Assembly (NCBI GenBank): GCA_021799915.1
Contig: JAJYZN010000142.1
Span: forward strand, 1 to 7,211
DNA from: Actinomycetes bacterium
GTDB lineage: Bacteria; Actinomycetota; Acidimicrobiia; Acidimicrobiales; RAAP-2
Direction of reading: 5' to 3'
Length of the DNA stretch: 7,211 bases
In this document: piece after piece, positions 1 to 6,144 of the stretch
Layout: the number at the start of each line of letters is the position of its first letter
Position numbering within the stretch: position 1 is the first letter of the stretch
Notes under the pieces: model-generated
Database searches by the model: none
Seen by the model: only the letters and a program-made list of their open reading frames with translations
Told to the model about the DNA's origin: nothing
Made by a program: the position numbers and the translations under genes

Positions 1-12
1 CCCTCGGGGACA

Positions 13-24
13 GACCAGTTGGTC
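13..24. promoter_or_regulatory. Short dyad upstream of vapB-like gene, candidate operator
   Basis: The sequence reads GACCA-GT-TGGTC, a perfect inverted repeat with 5-bp arms and a 2-bp spacer. It ends 8 bp before the proposed GTG start of the ribbon-helix-helix gene. RHH antitoxins of VapBC modules usually bind short palindromes at their own promoter, so this is a plausible autoregulatory operator. A 5-bp dyad can arise by chance, and the window starts only 12 bp upstream, so neither the promoter nor further operator copies can be seen. Confidence 0.35.
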
Positions 25-32
25 GCGGTGGC

Positions 33-374
33 GTGAAGACGGTGGTGCCAAGCAATTCCAACCGAGCGGATGGGTCGGAAGCCCCGTACGTAAGGGCGGG
101 GAGGTTCACCCTTCGACTGAGTCCCGAAGTGGAGGAAGCCGTTCGACGCGAGGCGGAACGGACCGGTCGCTCGCAGCAAGAAGTGATTCGCGAGGCCATT
201 GGCCGCCATCTCGGCCTCGTGTCGGGTGAAAGTGCCGGCGGCGAACTTGGTGTGCTGGTTTCCATGGGGAACGTGTGCCCACCGCGGGCACCGTCTCGGA
301 AGGTCGTCAAGCGTCTGAGGCTTCCGCCGGGAATGACCAGCGCCGATCTTCTTGATCGGGGCGACCGGATCTGA
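33..374 (+). CDS. vapB: Ribbon-helix-helix antitoxin, VapB type (orphan)
   Basis: This 113-aa protein is the likely antitoxin of a VapBC module: a DNA-binding repressor whose tail neutralises a PIN-domain RNase. Residues about 24-29 (RFTLRL) form the ribbon strand. Residues 31-43 (PEVEEAVRREAER) and 47-60 (SQQEVIREAIGRHL) are the two helices of an RHH/CopG/MetJ-Arc fold. The C-terminal part ends in LPPGMTSADLLDRGDRI, which resembles the toxin-binding tails of VapB proteins from memory of the family. No strong Shine-Dalgarno precedes the GTG at 33; GTG codons at 42 and 45 are alternatives that keep the fold. The cognate toxin directly downstream is only a fragment, so the protein is now an orphan, perhaps retained as a repressor or as an antidote to a related toxin elsewhere. 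The RHH assignment is firm; the VapB naming is an inference supported by the remnant next door. Confidence 0.8.
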   Translation: MKTVVPSNSNRADGSEAPYVRAGRFTLRLSPEVEEAVRREAERTGRSQQEVIREAIGRHLGLVSGESAGGELGVLVSMGNVCPPRAPSRKVVKRLRLPPGMTSADLLDRGDRI

Positions 375-375
375 C

Positions 376-545
376 GTGCGGTTCTACGAAGGAGAACGGA
401 GCGACAGCAAGGCGCGACCATCCGCAAGCTCACTGATTGCCTCATCGCTGCACACGCCCTACGAGCCCAGCTTTCGCTCCTCCACGCTGACAACGACTTC
501 GACACTCTCAGTCACCACTGCGGGCTCGCCGTCGATGAGGGCTGA
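376..545 (+). pseudogene. vapC: VapC PIN-domain toxin remnant (C-terminal part only)
   Basis: In the frame beginning at 375, directly after the antitoxin stop (372-374), the DNA reads through GATIRKLTDCLIAAHALRA, then LLHADNDFDTLSHHCGLAVDEG, to a TGA at 543-545. This is the recognisable C-terminal end of a VapC PIN domain. The Asp of LTDCLIAA and the DxDFD segment correspond to the later acidic metal-binding positions. PIN toxins are usually about 125-140 aa; only about 50-55 codons remain. The N-terminal half, with the first catalytic Asp (usually in a DTSAL-like motif) and the mid-domain Glu, is absent. A GTG at 376 followed by CGGTTCTAC may be the old vapC start, but it lies in a different frame from the remnant, so an out-of-frame internal deletion is the simplest history. 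The fragment cannot be an active RNase. Confidence 0.75.
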
Positions 546-722
546 TGCTGTTCGATAACTCGGCACCTGGATGAAAATTCCGGGTGGGCGCTGCTCTTTC
601 ACCGGCCGCCCCGTCTTCGCCGGCCGCCCCGATTTCACCGGCCGCCCCGTCTGTCCAAACCGGCTCAACACGTTGGGAGGAGGCTCCGGCTTCTCGTCGT
701 ACGAACCTGCGGCCTCAAGTGC
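546..722. other. Gene-free stretch between vapC remnant and YfhO-like gene
   Basis: This 177-bp stretch lies between the TGA of the toxin remnant and the stop codon of the minus-strand membrane-protein gene. No reading frame in it resembles a known family. Small frames on both strands exist mainly because the 18-bp GC-rich repeat at 597-650 lacks stop codons. No strong terminator hairpin with a T-run is visible for either flanking gene. Confidence 0.5.
597..650. repeat. 18-bp tandem repeat, three copies
   Basis: The core CGGCCGCCCCG recurs exactly at 603-613, 621-631 and 639-649, giving a strict 18-bp period. The linkers between cores are TCTTCGC and ATTTCAC. The first and third units are the most alike (TTTCAC before the core, GTCT after it). 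Read as protein on either strand, the repeat gives GRP-containing hexapeptides (TGRPVF on +, GRPVKS on -), but no credible gene uses it. It looks like a local duplication in non-coding DNA beside the decayed toxin gene. Confidence 0.8.
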
Positions 723-3590
723 TCAGGTTGACGTCGAGCGCCTGCGGAGGCGGCGGACGGTCTCGTAGAGCGCGAACAAGACGACGACGAGCCACCCGAC
801 AGCCGATGCCGCGATCGCGGCTAGATCGACCTTCGGCGAGTACGTGAAGGTCACCACCCATGTACCTGCGGGCACGTTGATGGATTGGAGCACACCCCAC
901 GTGCCGACTGCGCGCGGTCGACCAACGGGCCCCAAGCGCTTGGCGCTGCCAAGTGGTGCGTGTGGCCCTGGGCGGATCGTGGCGCTCCATCCTGATGCAG
1001 CGACCTCGGAACGCACGAGCACGGCATTGCGCGAGCTGCGCACCATGAAAGTGGAAGTTCCGTTCGATGTGGTGGTGAGGACGCGGACCGATCCCGGCGA
1101 CGTGCGGCCAGAAGTGCCTCTCACGAGGAACGCTGCTCCTGACGGCGACGTGTTGTCGAAGACGGCGAACGGACCGAGTGCTGCGGCGGGGTGCCACTGA
1201 GGAGCGGTCACGGTGTCGACAAGCGGCCCGTCGAGTCGGAATGCTCCTGTTCGAGAGCTGTCGATGACGGCCTGACCGACGCTCGAGGCATGCCCCGGAC
1301 TTGCCTCGACGGTCACGCCAATCGCGTCGACGGCAGATGGCAGCACGATCGCGACAGATCCCCGATTTGGCCCATGGCGGATTGGGGACACATATCGAGA
1401 GGTCAGCCACACGGTCCTCGTCTGCAACCTTGTGCCCCCGGCAGCGTTCGCGCTCCCGGCAGCGTTCGCGCCCGCGCCAGCGCCCGCCCCCGCGCCCGCG
1501 CTGGAGCCATGTGGCACAGCCAGGAGCAGGCCGATACGCACTCGAGGGCGGTCGCGCACGCCGGTCACCGGCAGGTCGATGCTCTTCACATCGAGCGATC
1601 TCCCCAGGTACCAGGTGTGCGGCTGTGTCGCGACGAGCACCGAAGTTGGCGGGGGTGGGGCTGTCGCCGAGTATGTCAGTGTCGGGGTCGGCAGGGCCAC
1701 CCCGTTTTCGTAGTGCACGCTTTCGATGAAGCCGCTCGCCGGGCTCACGAGCAAGCCGATGTCGAGGTGGTCGGCGAGCTCACCAGAGAGGGACTGCGGA
1801 TAGAGGTGGAGCTGCTCTTGGGCGGCGGTGAGGTCGTCGTATGTCGCCGAAACCAACGCACCGTTGCCGTTGACCGAAGTGACGTTCCTCAAGATCGTGA
1901 GGTCGGGCTGGCCCAGCAGGTCCATTGTGTCCACGTCTGTGAGGCCCGGATCGAAAAAGGCCACGCGGGAGGGGCTCGCGGTAGGCGACCTCCCGGCGGT
2001 ACCGTTGACCCGTGACGCCAACGCGTCGGCCAGTGCTCCCTGGTGAGCGACGGTCGCGTTGGGGAGAGGTGCCGGCGTGGTCACCACGTCGTAGAACCCG
2101 AGGTCGACGACGCACAGGCACGCCAAGACGACGCTGAAGCGCCTTCGGGACCAAGCGCGTGGGTGGCGTGCGATCAGTGCCCACACCACAGCCATGAGGG
2201 CCGGTATGGCCGAGAGCCCGAGGATGGGCCAGGTCGTCGACCGCGGGATCGTCCCGGAATGGCCGAGGGCGTTCAGGAGCCCGGGGCCATCGACGGCGAG
2301 CGCGAAGAGGATGAAGAGCGAAGCCAGCGCCGGGATCGTGACGAGCAGCCGTTCGCTCTTCTCCAATTCACGACGGCGAGTGAGGAGCACGTCGATCCAG
2401 TCGGCGAAGATCACTGCAAGGGCGACGTCCACTTCCAAGAGGTTGCGGACCAGCATCCGTTGCCCGTTGTAGACGGGAACGAGCACTTCCAGGTGTCCGA
2501 GAGGGGTGGAGCCCCCGAGCGCGAGGAGGAGGCCGACGACGACGACGCCGTACCAGAACCACCGTTCGCGCCCAGCGGGGCTCTTGCGGTGGGCTCGCGC
2601 AAGGAGGGCACAGGCCGCGACGAGCGCCCCGGCACCGATGTACCACGCGATCTCGGGATTGGTCGCCAGCGCGTTCGGGCCGACGTAACCCCCGAGCGAG
2701 GGGTGGGTGGTCCCGAACAGTGCCGGGTCGATACCCGTGAGGGTGGAGCCCCAGCCGAGCGACCCGGTCGAGAAGAACGCGTAGGAGGCGCCGGCCCGTT
2801 GGGAGTGCAACTGGAAGAGCACGCCGGGGAGGAGCTGTGCAGCCGAGCCCAAAGCGGCGATCCCGGCCGCGAGGATGACGGTGCCGACGAGCTGCGCACG
2901 GCGGGCCGGGGTACGCCACCACAGAAAGACGGCGTAGGCGACGACGACGAGCGCTCCGTCGATGATCGGCTCGGGTGAGCCGGTGAGGACGAGCAGCGAC
3001 CCCGCGCCCGCCAGGACAGCCACCCACGGCAGCCAGGATCGATCGGCCGGCCGGTTGGCCAGGCGCTCCAGCCCGACCAGGCACCACGGCAGCCAACCGG
3101 CTGCCAGCACGAGGTCGATGTGGACGTTCTGTGCCACCACAAAACCGCCGAACCCGTAAGCGAGCGCGGCCAGCGACCCGGCAGTCCAGGATCGGCCGCG
3201 GCATCGGGACAGGGCGAGGATTCCGCATGCACCGATCACCTGCCCCGATGCCTGGTTGACCACCCACGCCAGGTCACGTGGCAGCACGGCAAAGAGCCAG
3301 GTCAGCGGGTAGGCAGCCCCGGCGTTGAAGCCGGCCAGGAGCGTGGTGCCGACCCAGATGTACGGATCCCAAAGCGGGAGATGCCCGTGCGCCAAGTCGA
3401 CACCGACCAGAACCCTCAACGGGAAATTCTGGATGAGGTTCGAGTTCCGCAGGATCGGGGTGCCCAGGGCCGCGGGCAGGCCCCACATTCCCAACCCCAA
3501 TACCAGGAACACAGCCGGTATGACGACCGCCGGATGCAGTGCCCGACGTCTCTTCGTGGGCGGGCGGGTGCGCTCGGGGTCGGCCGCCAT
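723..3590 (-). CDS. YfhO-family polytopic membrane protein (GT-C-like)
   Basis: This 955-aa integral membrane protein belongs to the bacterial YfhO-like family, whose studied Firmicute member takes part in glycosylation of lipoteichoic acid; here a role in lipid-linked sugar transfer to an envelope glycan is inferred. After a basic N-terminus (TKRRRALHP) comes a first membrane segment at about 18-42. A lumenal loop follows with LPLWDPYIWVGTTLLAGFNA (about 71-90), the family's HLPLWNPY..G-type motif. About eleven more hydrophobic segments run to residue ~500. A segment with QRMLVRNLLEVDVAL (about 377-391) also matches the family pattern. Residues ~505-915 form a large, mostly extracytoplasmic beta-rich region with an Ala/Gly low-complexity run at ~697-718. 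One last membrane helix (~922-943) precedes a basic tail (RRLRRRSTST). The start at 3590 is preferred because a -10-like TAGAAC lies 7 bases upstream; an ATG at 3632 would add 14 residues (MLPTGSRASARTSR) across the promoter region. It diverges from the GT87 gene. The family call is strong; the substrate is unknown. Confidence 0.85.
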   Translation of the reverse strand: MAADPERTRPPTKRRRALHPAVVIPAVFLVLGLGMWGLPAALGTPILRNSNLIQNFPLRVLVGVDLAHGHLPLWDPYIWVGTTLLAGFNAGAAYPLTWLFAVLPRDLAWVVNQASGQVIGACGILALSRCRGRSWTAGSLAALAYGFGGFVVAQNVHIDLVLAAGWLPWCLVGLERLANRPADRSWLPWVAVLAGAGSLLVLTGSPEPIIDGALVVVAYAVFLWWRTPARRAQLVGTVILAAGIAALGSAAQLLPGVLFQLHSQRAGASYAFFSTGSLGWGSTLTGIDPALFGTTHPSLGGYVGPNALATNPEIAWYIGAGALVAACALLARAHRKSPAGRERWFWYGVVVVGLLLALGGSTPLGHLEVLVPVYNGQRMLVRNLLEVDVALAVIFADWIDVLLTRRRELEKSERLLVTIPALASLFILFALAVDGPGLLNALGHSGTIPRSTTWPILGLSAIPALMAVVWALIARHPRAWSRRRFSVVLACLCVVDLGFYDVVTTPAPLPNATVAHQGALADALASRVNGTAGRSPTASPSRVAFFDPGLTDVDTMDLLGQPDLTILRNVTSVNGNGALVSATYDDLTAAQEQLHLYPQSLSGELADHLDIGLLVSPASGFIESVHYENGVALPTPTLTYSATAPPPPTSVLVATQPHTWYLGRSLDVKSIDLPVTGVRDRPRVRIGLLLAVPHGSSAGAGAGAGAGANAAGSANAAGGTRLQTRTVWLTSRYVSPIRHGPNRGSVAIVLPSAVDAIGVTVEASPGHASSVGQAVIDSSRTGAFRLDGPLVDTVTAPQWHPAAALGPFAVFDNTSPSGAAFLVRGTSGRTSPGSVRVLTTTSNGTSTFMVRSSRNAVLVRSEVAASGWSATIRPGPHAPLGSAKRLGPVGRPRAVGTWGVLQSINVPAGTWVVTFTYSPKVDLAAIAASAVGWLVVVLFALYETVRRLRRRSTST
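1437..1502. repeat. In-frame low-complexity repeat within YfhO-like gene
   Basis: An 18-bp unit (CCCGGCAGCGTTCGCGCT/C) is present twice, at 1437-1454 and 1455-1472, differing only in the last base. It is followed by imperfect 6-bp GCGCCC-type units up to about 1502. On the coding minus strand this encodes an Ala-Gly run (AGAGAGAGAGA, then NAAGSANAAGG), probably a flexible linker in the extracytoplasmic region. All periods are multiples of three, so length changes keep the frame. Confidence 0.8.
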
Positions 3591-3597
3591 CCGGGAC

Positions 3598-3603
3598 GTT
3601 CTA
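3598..3603 (-). promoter_or_regulatory. Candidate -10 box for the YfhO-like gene
   Basis: On the minus strand the sequence reads TGC-TAGAAC-GTCCCGG-ATG. TAGAAC matches the TANNNT -10 pattern except for its last base and lies 7 bases from the ATG at 3590, the spacing expected for a leaderless actinobacterial transcript. A weak -35 (CCAACA, 3626-3621) would lie 17 bp upstream. There is no Shine-Dalgarno before either possible start. Confidence 0.4.
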
Positions 3604-3608
3604 GCACT

Positions 3609-3620
3609 GGCTCGAGAGCC
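3609..3620. promoter_or_regulatory. Dyad in the divergent promoter region, candidate shared operator
   Basis: GGCTC-GA-GAGCC is a perfect inverted repeat with 5-bp arms. It lies almost exactly midway between the two candidate -10 boxes (3598-3603 on - and 3627-3632 on +). A regulator bound here could affect both the YfhO-like and the GT87 gene. No local regulator gene is seen, and a 5-bp dyad in GC-rich DNA may be chance. Confidence 0.35.
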
Positions 3621-3626
3621 TGTTGG

Positions 3627-3632
3627 TAGCAT
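3627..3632 (+). promoter_or_regulatory. -10 box for leaderless GT87 transcript
   Basis: TAGCAT fits the TANNNT -10 consensus and ends 6 bases before the ATG at 3639. That would put the transcription start at, or within a base of, the A of the start codon. There is no Shine-Dalgarno sequence upstream of this ATG, which supports leaderless initiation, common in actinobacteria. A -35 element is not evident. Confidence 0.6.
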
Positions 3633-3638
3633 TGTCCG

Positions 3639-5075
3639 ATGGCGCGGACGTCCCTGCCGAATTCGGACGGCGCCCCCTCAGCCTCTCTGGCCGCTCGCCT
3701 GCACGCTCGCTGGTCCGCCGAGCCTCTGCCAACGGCCCTTGCGCTCGGCGCCGGGTTCGTGCTCGTCGTCGCCGCCGCCTACCACGTGATGTCCTGGAGG
3801 ATCGGTCCGGGGGCCGAGCACACGTTGGACCTGGCGGTCTTCCGCACTGCGGGGCAGTGGGTCCTCGACGGCTTCAACCCGTACTCGGTGCACTTCGGCA
3901 GGCACCTGTCGTACCCGCTGCCGTTCACCTACACGCCGTTTGGCGCGCTGGCATTCGTGCCGCTGGCCGTAGTGCCGAAGCTCCCGTTGGCCTGGCTCTG
4001 GGACACGGGCGTCCTGGTCGTGCTGGCCGCTGCGCTGCTGCCGTTCTTCCGGCCCCTGGTGAGCCGGGCCGGTCGGTGGGCGCCATTTGCGTTCGCGGTG
4101 GTCTTGGCCTTTTCGATCTGGTCCAGGCCGGTCCAGGACAACATCGGTGGCGGGCAAGTGGACATCTTGCTCATGGCGATCTGCATGGCCGACGTGCTCG
4201 TGAAGCGCCCCCGATGGCCCCGGGGCATGCTGATCGGCATCGTGGCCGCGATCCAGGTCGCCCCCGCCATTTTCGCCGTGTACCTGCTCTTCAGCAAACG
4301 ATGGCGCGCGTTCTGGACGGCGGTGATCACGGCGGCCGCGGCCACCCTGCTCGGAGCGGTCGTGATGCCCGGTCCCTCGGTGGAGTACTTCACCAAGTTG
4401 CTCTTCCAGCCGAACCGAGTCGGGACAGTCAAGTACTTCTCGAACCAGTCGCTGTGGGGGATGATGGCTCGGGCCACATTGGGACCGTGGCATGGAGTGC
4501 TCCTCCTCGTCGGGGTGGCATTGGTCGGCGTCGGCGGGTTGGCGGCTGCGGTCCGGTGCGATCGCAGCGACCTCCTCCGGGCGGTGGTGATGGTCGGGCT
4601 GGTGTGGTGCTTGGTCTCACCGGTCACCTGGATCCACGGCATGGTGTGGATCCTCCCGGCTCTCGGGCTGGTGGTGGCCGATGGCCGGTCGTGGTGGCGA
4701 GTGGCCGTCGCTGTGATCGGGGCTGCTTCCCTCGTGCTCCAAGTGCCGAACCTCGACTCCAATCCAGCCTCGGTGCACATACCGAGCGTGCTGGCCGCGG
4801 TGGTGATCGACGACTACGGGCTGGTGGCGCTGGTGCTGCTGATCCTGCTGGCTGCCGGACCGCTCTCCGCGCTCGTTGCCGAGCTGCGAGAGCGATGGCG
4901 CCACGAGCCGGAGCGGGACTCGGAGCGGGATTCGGAGCGGGACTCGAACGGGGACCCGGCGCTGGACTCAGCTCCGGCCGGGGAGCCATCGAGCACTCTT
5001 CACGGACGCGCTGGGCGCAGTGCCGATCGGAGACGAGAAGCCGTGTCGCTCATCGCTGAAGCCAGCCCCGACTGA
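3639..5075 (+). CDS. GT87 (DUF2029) polyprenol-dependent glycosyltransferase
   Basis: This 478-aa polytopic membrane protein resembles GT87 enzymes, the GT-C-fold alpha-mannosyltransferases (PimE type) and arabinofuranosyltransferases that use polyprenyl-phosphate sugars on the outer face of the membrane. A first hydrophobic segment (~31-50) is followed by HTLDLAVF with Asp64, the likely catalytic base by analogy to PimE. Then come GFNPYS (78-83), the hallmark LPFTYTPFGAL (94-104), GGGQVDILLM (170-179), FSNQSLWGMMAR (268-279) and LVSPVTWIHGMVW (325-337), in family order, with about ten membrane segments in all. The last hydrophobic helix ends near residue 413. The cytosolic tail of about 60 residues is charged and contains ERDS three times (425-436). 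The start at 3639 is favoured by the -10 box six bases upstream. The gene diverges from the YfhO-like gene and ends 16 bp from the convergent MDMPI gene. The acceptor glycan cannot be told from sequence. Confidence 0.88.
   Translation: MARTSLPNSDGAPSASLAARLHARWSAEPLPTALALGAGFVLVVAAAYHVMSWRIGPGAEHTLDLAVFRTAGQWVLDGFNPYSVHFGRHLSYPLPFTYTPFGALAFVPLAVVPKLPLAWLWDTGVLVVLAAALLPFFRPLVSRAGRWAPFAFAVVLAFSIWSRPVQDNIGGGQVDILLMAICMADVLVKRPRWPRGMLIGIVAAIQVAPAIFAVYLLFSKRWRAFWTAVITAAAATLLGAVVMPGPSVEYFTKLLFQPNRVGTVKYFSNQSLWGMMARATLGPWHGVLLLVGVALVGVGGLAAAVRCDRSDLLRAVVMVGLVWCLVSPVTWIHGMVWILPALGLVVADGRSWWRVAVAVIGAASLVLQVPNLDSNPASVHIPSVLAAVVIDDYGLVALVLLILLAAGPLSALVAELRERWRHEPERDSERDSERDSNGDPALDSAPAGEPSSTLHGRAGRSADRRREAVSLIAEASPD
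4911..4946. repeat. 12-bp tandem repeat encoding ERDS x3
   Basis: GAGCGGGACTCG is repeated three times (4911-4922, 4923-4934, 4935-4946); the middle copy has one synonymous C-to-T change. It encodes Glu-Arg-Asp-Ser repeats in the hydrophilic tail of the GT87 protein. The near identity at DNA level, including third positions, points to recent duplication rather than selection on the peptide. Confidence 0.85.
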
Positions 5076-5091
5076 CGGCAGGCCGCCTACT

Positions 5092-5949
5092 TCAGATCGT
5101 GAAGGCGAGCTGCGTGGCGATCGTGTGCCCGAGCTGCTCGTCTCCGTCGAAGGAGACGGCAGCGAGCTCTTCGGGGAGAACGGCACGTCCTCCGGCCAGG
5201 CGGGCAAAGACGCTCGACGACAGGGCGATCACCACGTCCGGCGATGCCGTGAGCTGCGGCACCACGCGCGCTCGATCACCGACCTCGACGTGGACTTGGC
5301 GTTCGACCGGTCCTTCGAGGCGGAAGCTGACCGACGTCCCAGGAGGCAAACCGATCTTCTTGCCCACGATGTAGCCAAGGGCCGACACCACTTCGGCGAT
5401 CGCCTGTTCGGGCACGGGACCGGACTCGTGGCCCGGGACGCCGACGGCCGTTCGCACGTCCTGCTCGTGCATCCAGGTGTCGAACACCCTCACTTCCATG
5501 AAGCGTTCGTACGTAGCGTTGCCGACGGGCGTCCACGACGGCGCGGCGAAGTCGTCCGCGGTCATCGCCCGCAGGGCCGCCAGCCGCTCGGACGTGACGG
5601 CGACGTAGTCCTCGAGCAGCTCGGCGTGGCTCCGCTCGCGCAGCGTCACGATCCAGGCCTCGTTCGTGCGGGCGATGGCGTTCTTCACGTGTCCGGCGTC
5701 GAGCACTTCCTGGCGAACCTCGGGGACCGCTGTGCCGAGCAGCATGCGCTCGGTCCCGACCACGTGCGCCAGGACGTCGTGGACGTCCCAGCCGGGGAGA
5801 GCAGGGCGAGCCCATGTGGGTTCGGAAAGGTGGCCCATCAGCTCGCCAAACACCTCCCACTCTCGTGCGAGCAGTTCCACCACGCGCTCGCCCGCAGGGC
5901 CGGCGGCTCCACCTGCGGCCGTGCCGGCGGCTGTATCGGCAGTGCTCAT
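5092..5949 (-). CDS. Maleylpyruvate isomerase (MDMPI) family mycothiol-dependent protein
   Basis: This 285-aa cytosolic protein belongs to the DinB-like/MDMPI family found in mycothiol-using actinobacteria. Members use mycothiol as cofactor in isomerase or S-transferase chemistry, and most have no known substrate. The N-terminal four-helix bundle (about 20-165) contains LPGWDVHDVLAHVVGTER with His62, and MEVRVFDTWMHEQDVRTA with Asp147 and His151. These match the metal-binding triad of the characterised Corynebacterium enzyme (His, Glu, His), with Asp in place of Glu. The C-terminal part (~195-285) looks like the SCP2-like second domain (VSFRLEGP, then ASPDVVIALSSSVFARLAGGR). The ATG at 5949 is chosen because AGGGAGGT lies 4 bases upstream; a longer frame to 6036 would add 29 residues unlike the family. 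The first 20 residues are an Ala/Gly-rich lead. It diverges from the desaturase gene. Family assignment is strong; calling it a true maleylpyruvate isomerase would be over-reading. Confidence 0.85.
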   Translation of the reverse strand: MSTADTAAGTAAGGAAGPAGERVVELLAREWEVFGELMGHLSEPTWARPALPGWDVHDVLAHVVGTERMLLGTAVPEVRQEVLDAGHVKNAIARTNEAWIVTLRERSHAELLEDYVAVTSERLAALRAMTADDFAAPSWTPVGNATYERFMEVRVFDTWMHEQDVRTAVGVPGHESGPVPEQAIAEVVSALGYIVGKKIGLPPGTSVSFRLEGPVERQVHVEVGDRARVVPQLTASPDVVIALSSSVFARLAGGRAVLPEELAAVSFDGDEQLGHTIATQLAFTI

Positions 5950-5952
5950 CAG

Positions 5953-5960
5953 ACCTCCCT
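5953..5960 (-). promoter_or_regulatory. Strong RBS fixing the MDMPI-family start
   Basis: On the minus strand AGGGAGGT precedes TCTG and then ATG (5949). It is a near-perfect Shine-Dalgarno, though with a short 4-base gap to the start codon. It decides in favour of the start at 5949 over more upstream in-frame codons. It also contrasts with the leaderless-looking starts of the two glycosyltransferase-like genes. Confidence 0.75.
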
Positions 5961-6077
5961 TCGGTCGGACCCGAGGCGTCGTATCTGCGCTACCTTGGCT
6001 CCCCTGCCCCGGCGGCGTCCAGCTCCACTCCTGCACACCTCGAGATCACCTGCCCGACGCCACAGGTCGCGGGCGTG

Positions 6078-6083
6078 TAGCCT
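6078..6083 (+). promoter_or_regulatory. Candidate -10 box for the desaturase gene
   Basis: TAGCCT fits TANNNT and lies about 70 bp before the desaturase start, within the 205-bp intergenic region (5950-6154) between divergent genes. A transcript starting near 6090 would begin at the inverted repeat found there. No convincing -35 box is seen, so the call is tentative. No clear promoter for the divergent MDMPI gene was found in the same region. Confidence 0.35.
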
Positions 6084-6089
6084 GGTCCC

Positions 6090-6106
6090 ACCTCCAGCGT
6101 GGAGGT
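6090..6106. promoter_or_regulatory. Perfect 7-bp inverted repeat in desaturase leader
   Basis: ACCTCCA-GCG-TGGAGGT has 7-bp perfect arms and a 3-base loop. It sits 6 bp after the candidate -10 box, about 50 bp before the GTG start of the desaturase. It could be an operator at the transcription start, or a hairpin at the 5' end of the mRNA. There is no T-run after it, so it is not an ordinary terminator. Confidence 0.5.
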
Positions 6107-6144
6107 TCTCGGTGCTCGGCCCGCCTGCCCGGCAGCAAGCGAAG

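Noticed and set aside
597..650. A CRISPR-like array
   Set aside because: The 18-bp period with 7-bp linkers is far too short for repeat-spacer units, the linkers are similar to one another, and there are no cas genes.
459..671. A minus-strand 70-codon frame with GRPVKS/GRPAKT/GRPVKE repeats, antisense to the toxin remnant
   Set aside because: The repeats come from the 18-bp DNA array, there is no Shine-Dalgarno at the start, and the rest is the complement of the PIN remnant. It cannot be excluded but is unsupported.
704..729. An AACCT/AGGTT inverted repeat at the 3' end of the YfhO-like gene as a terminator
   Set aside because: The arms are only 5 bp with a 16-base loop, overlap the stop codon, and no T-tract follows on the minus strand.
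2043..2978. A 311-codon plus-strand frame antisense to the YfhO-like gene
   Set aside because: Acidic, Gly/Asp/Glu-rich composition typical of the complement of a hydrophobic coding sequence; no family resemblance.
3623..5059. A second 478-codon plus-strand frame overlapping the GT87 gene
   Set aside because: It has the same length as the real gene by coincidence, but the product is Arg/Gly/Ala-rich without membrane segments or GT87 motifs. The other frame carries all the family motifs.
5076..5091. A possible bidirectional terminator between the convergent GT87 and MDMPI genes
   Set aside because: Only a 3-bp CGG/CCG pairing is present and there are no T-runs; the 16-bp gap is too short for a convincing hairpin.
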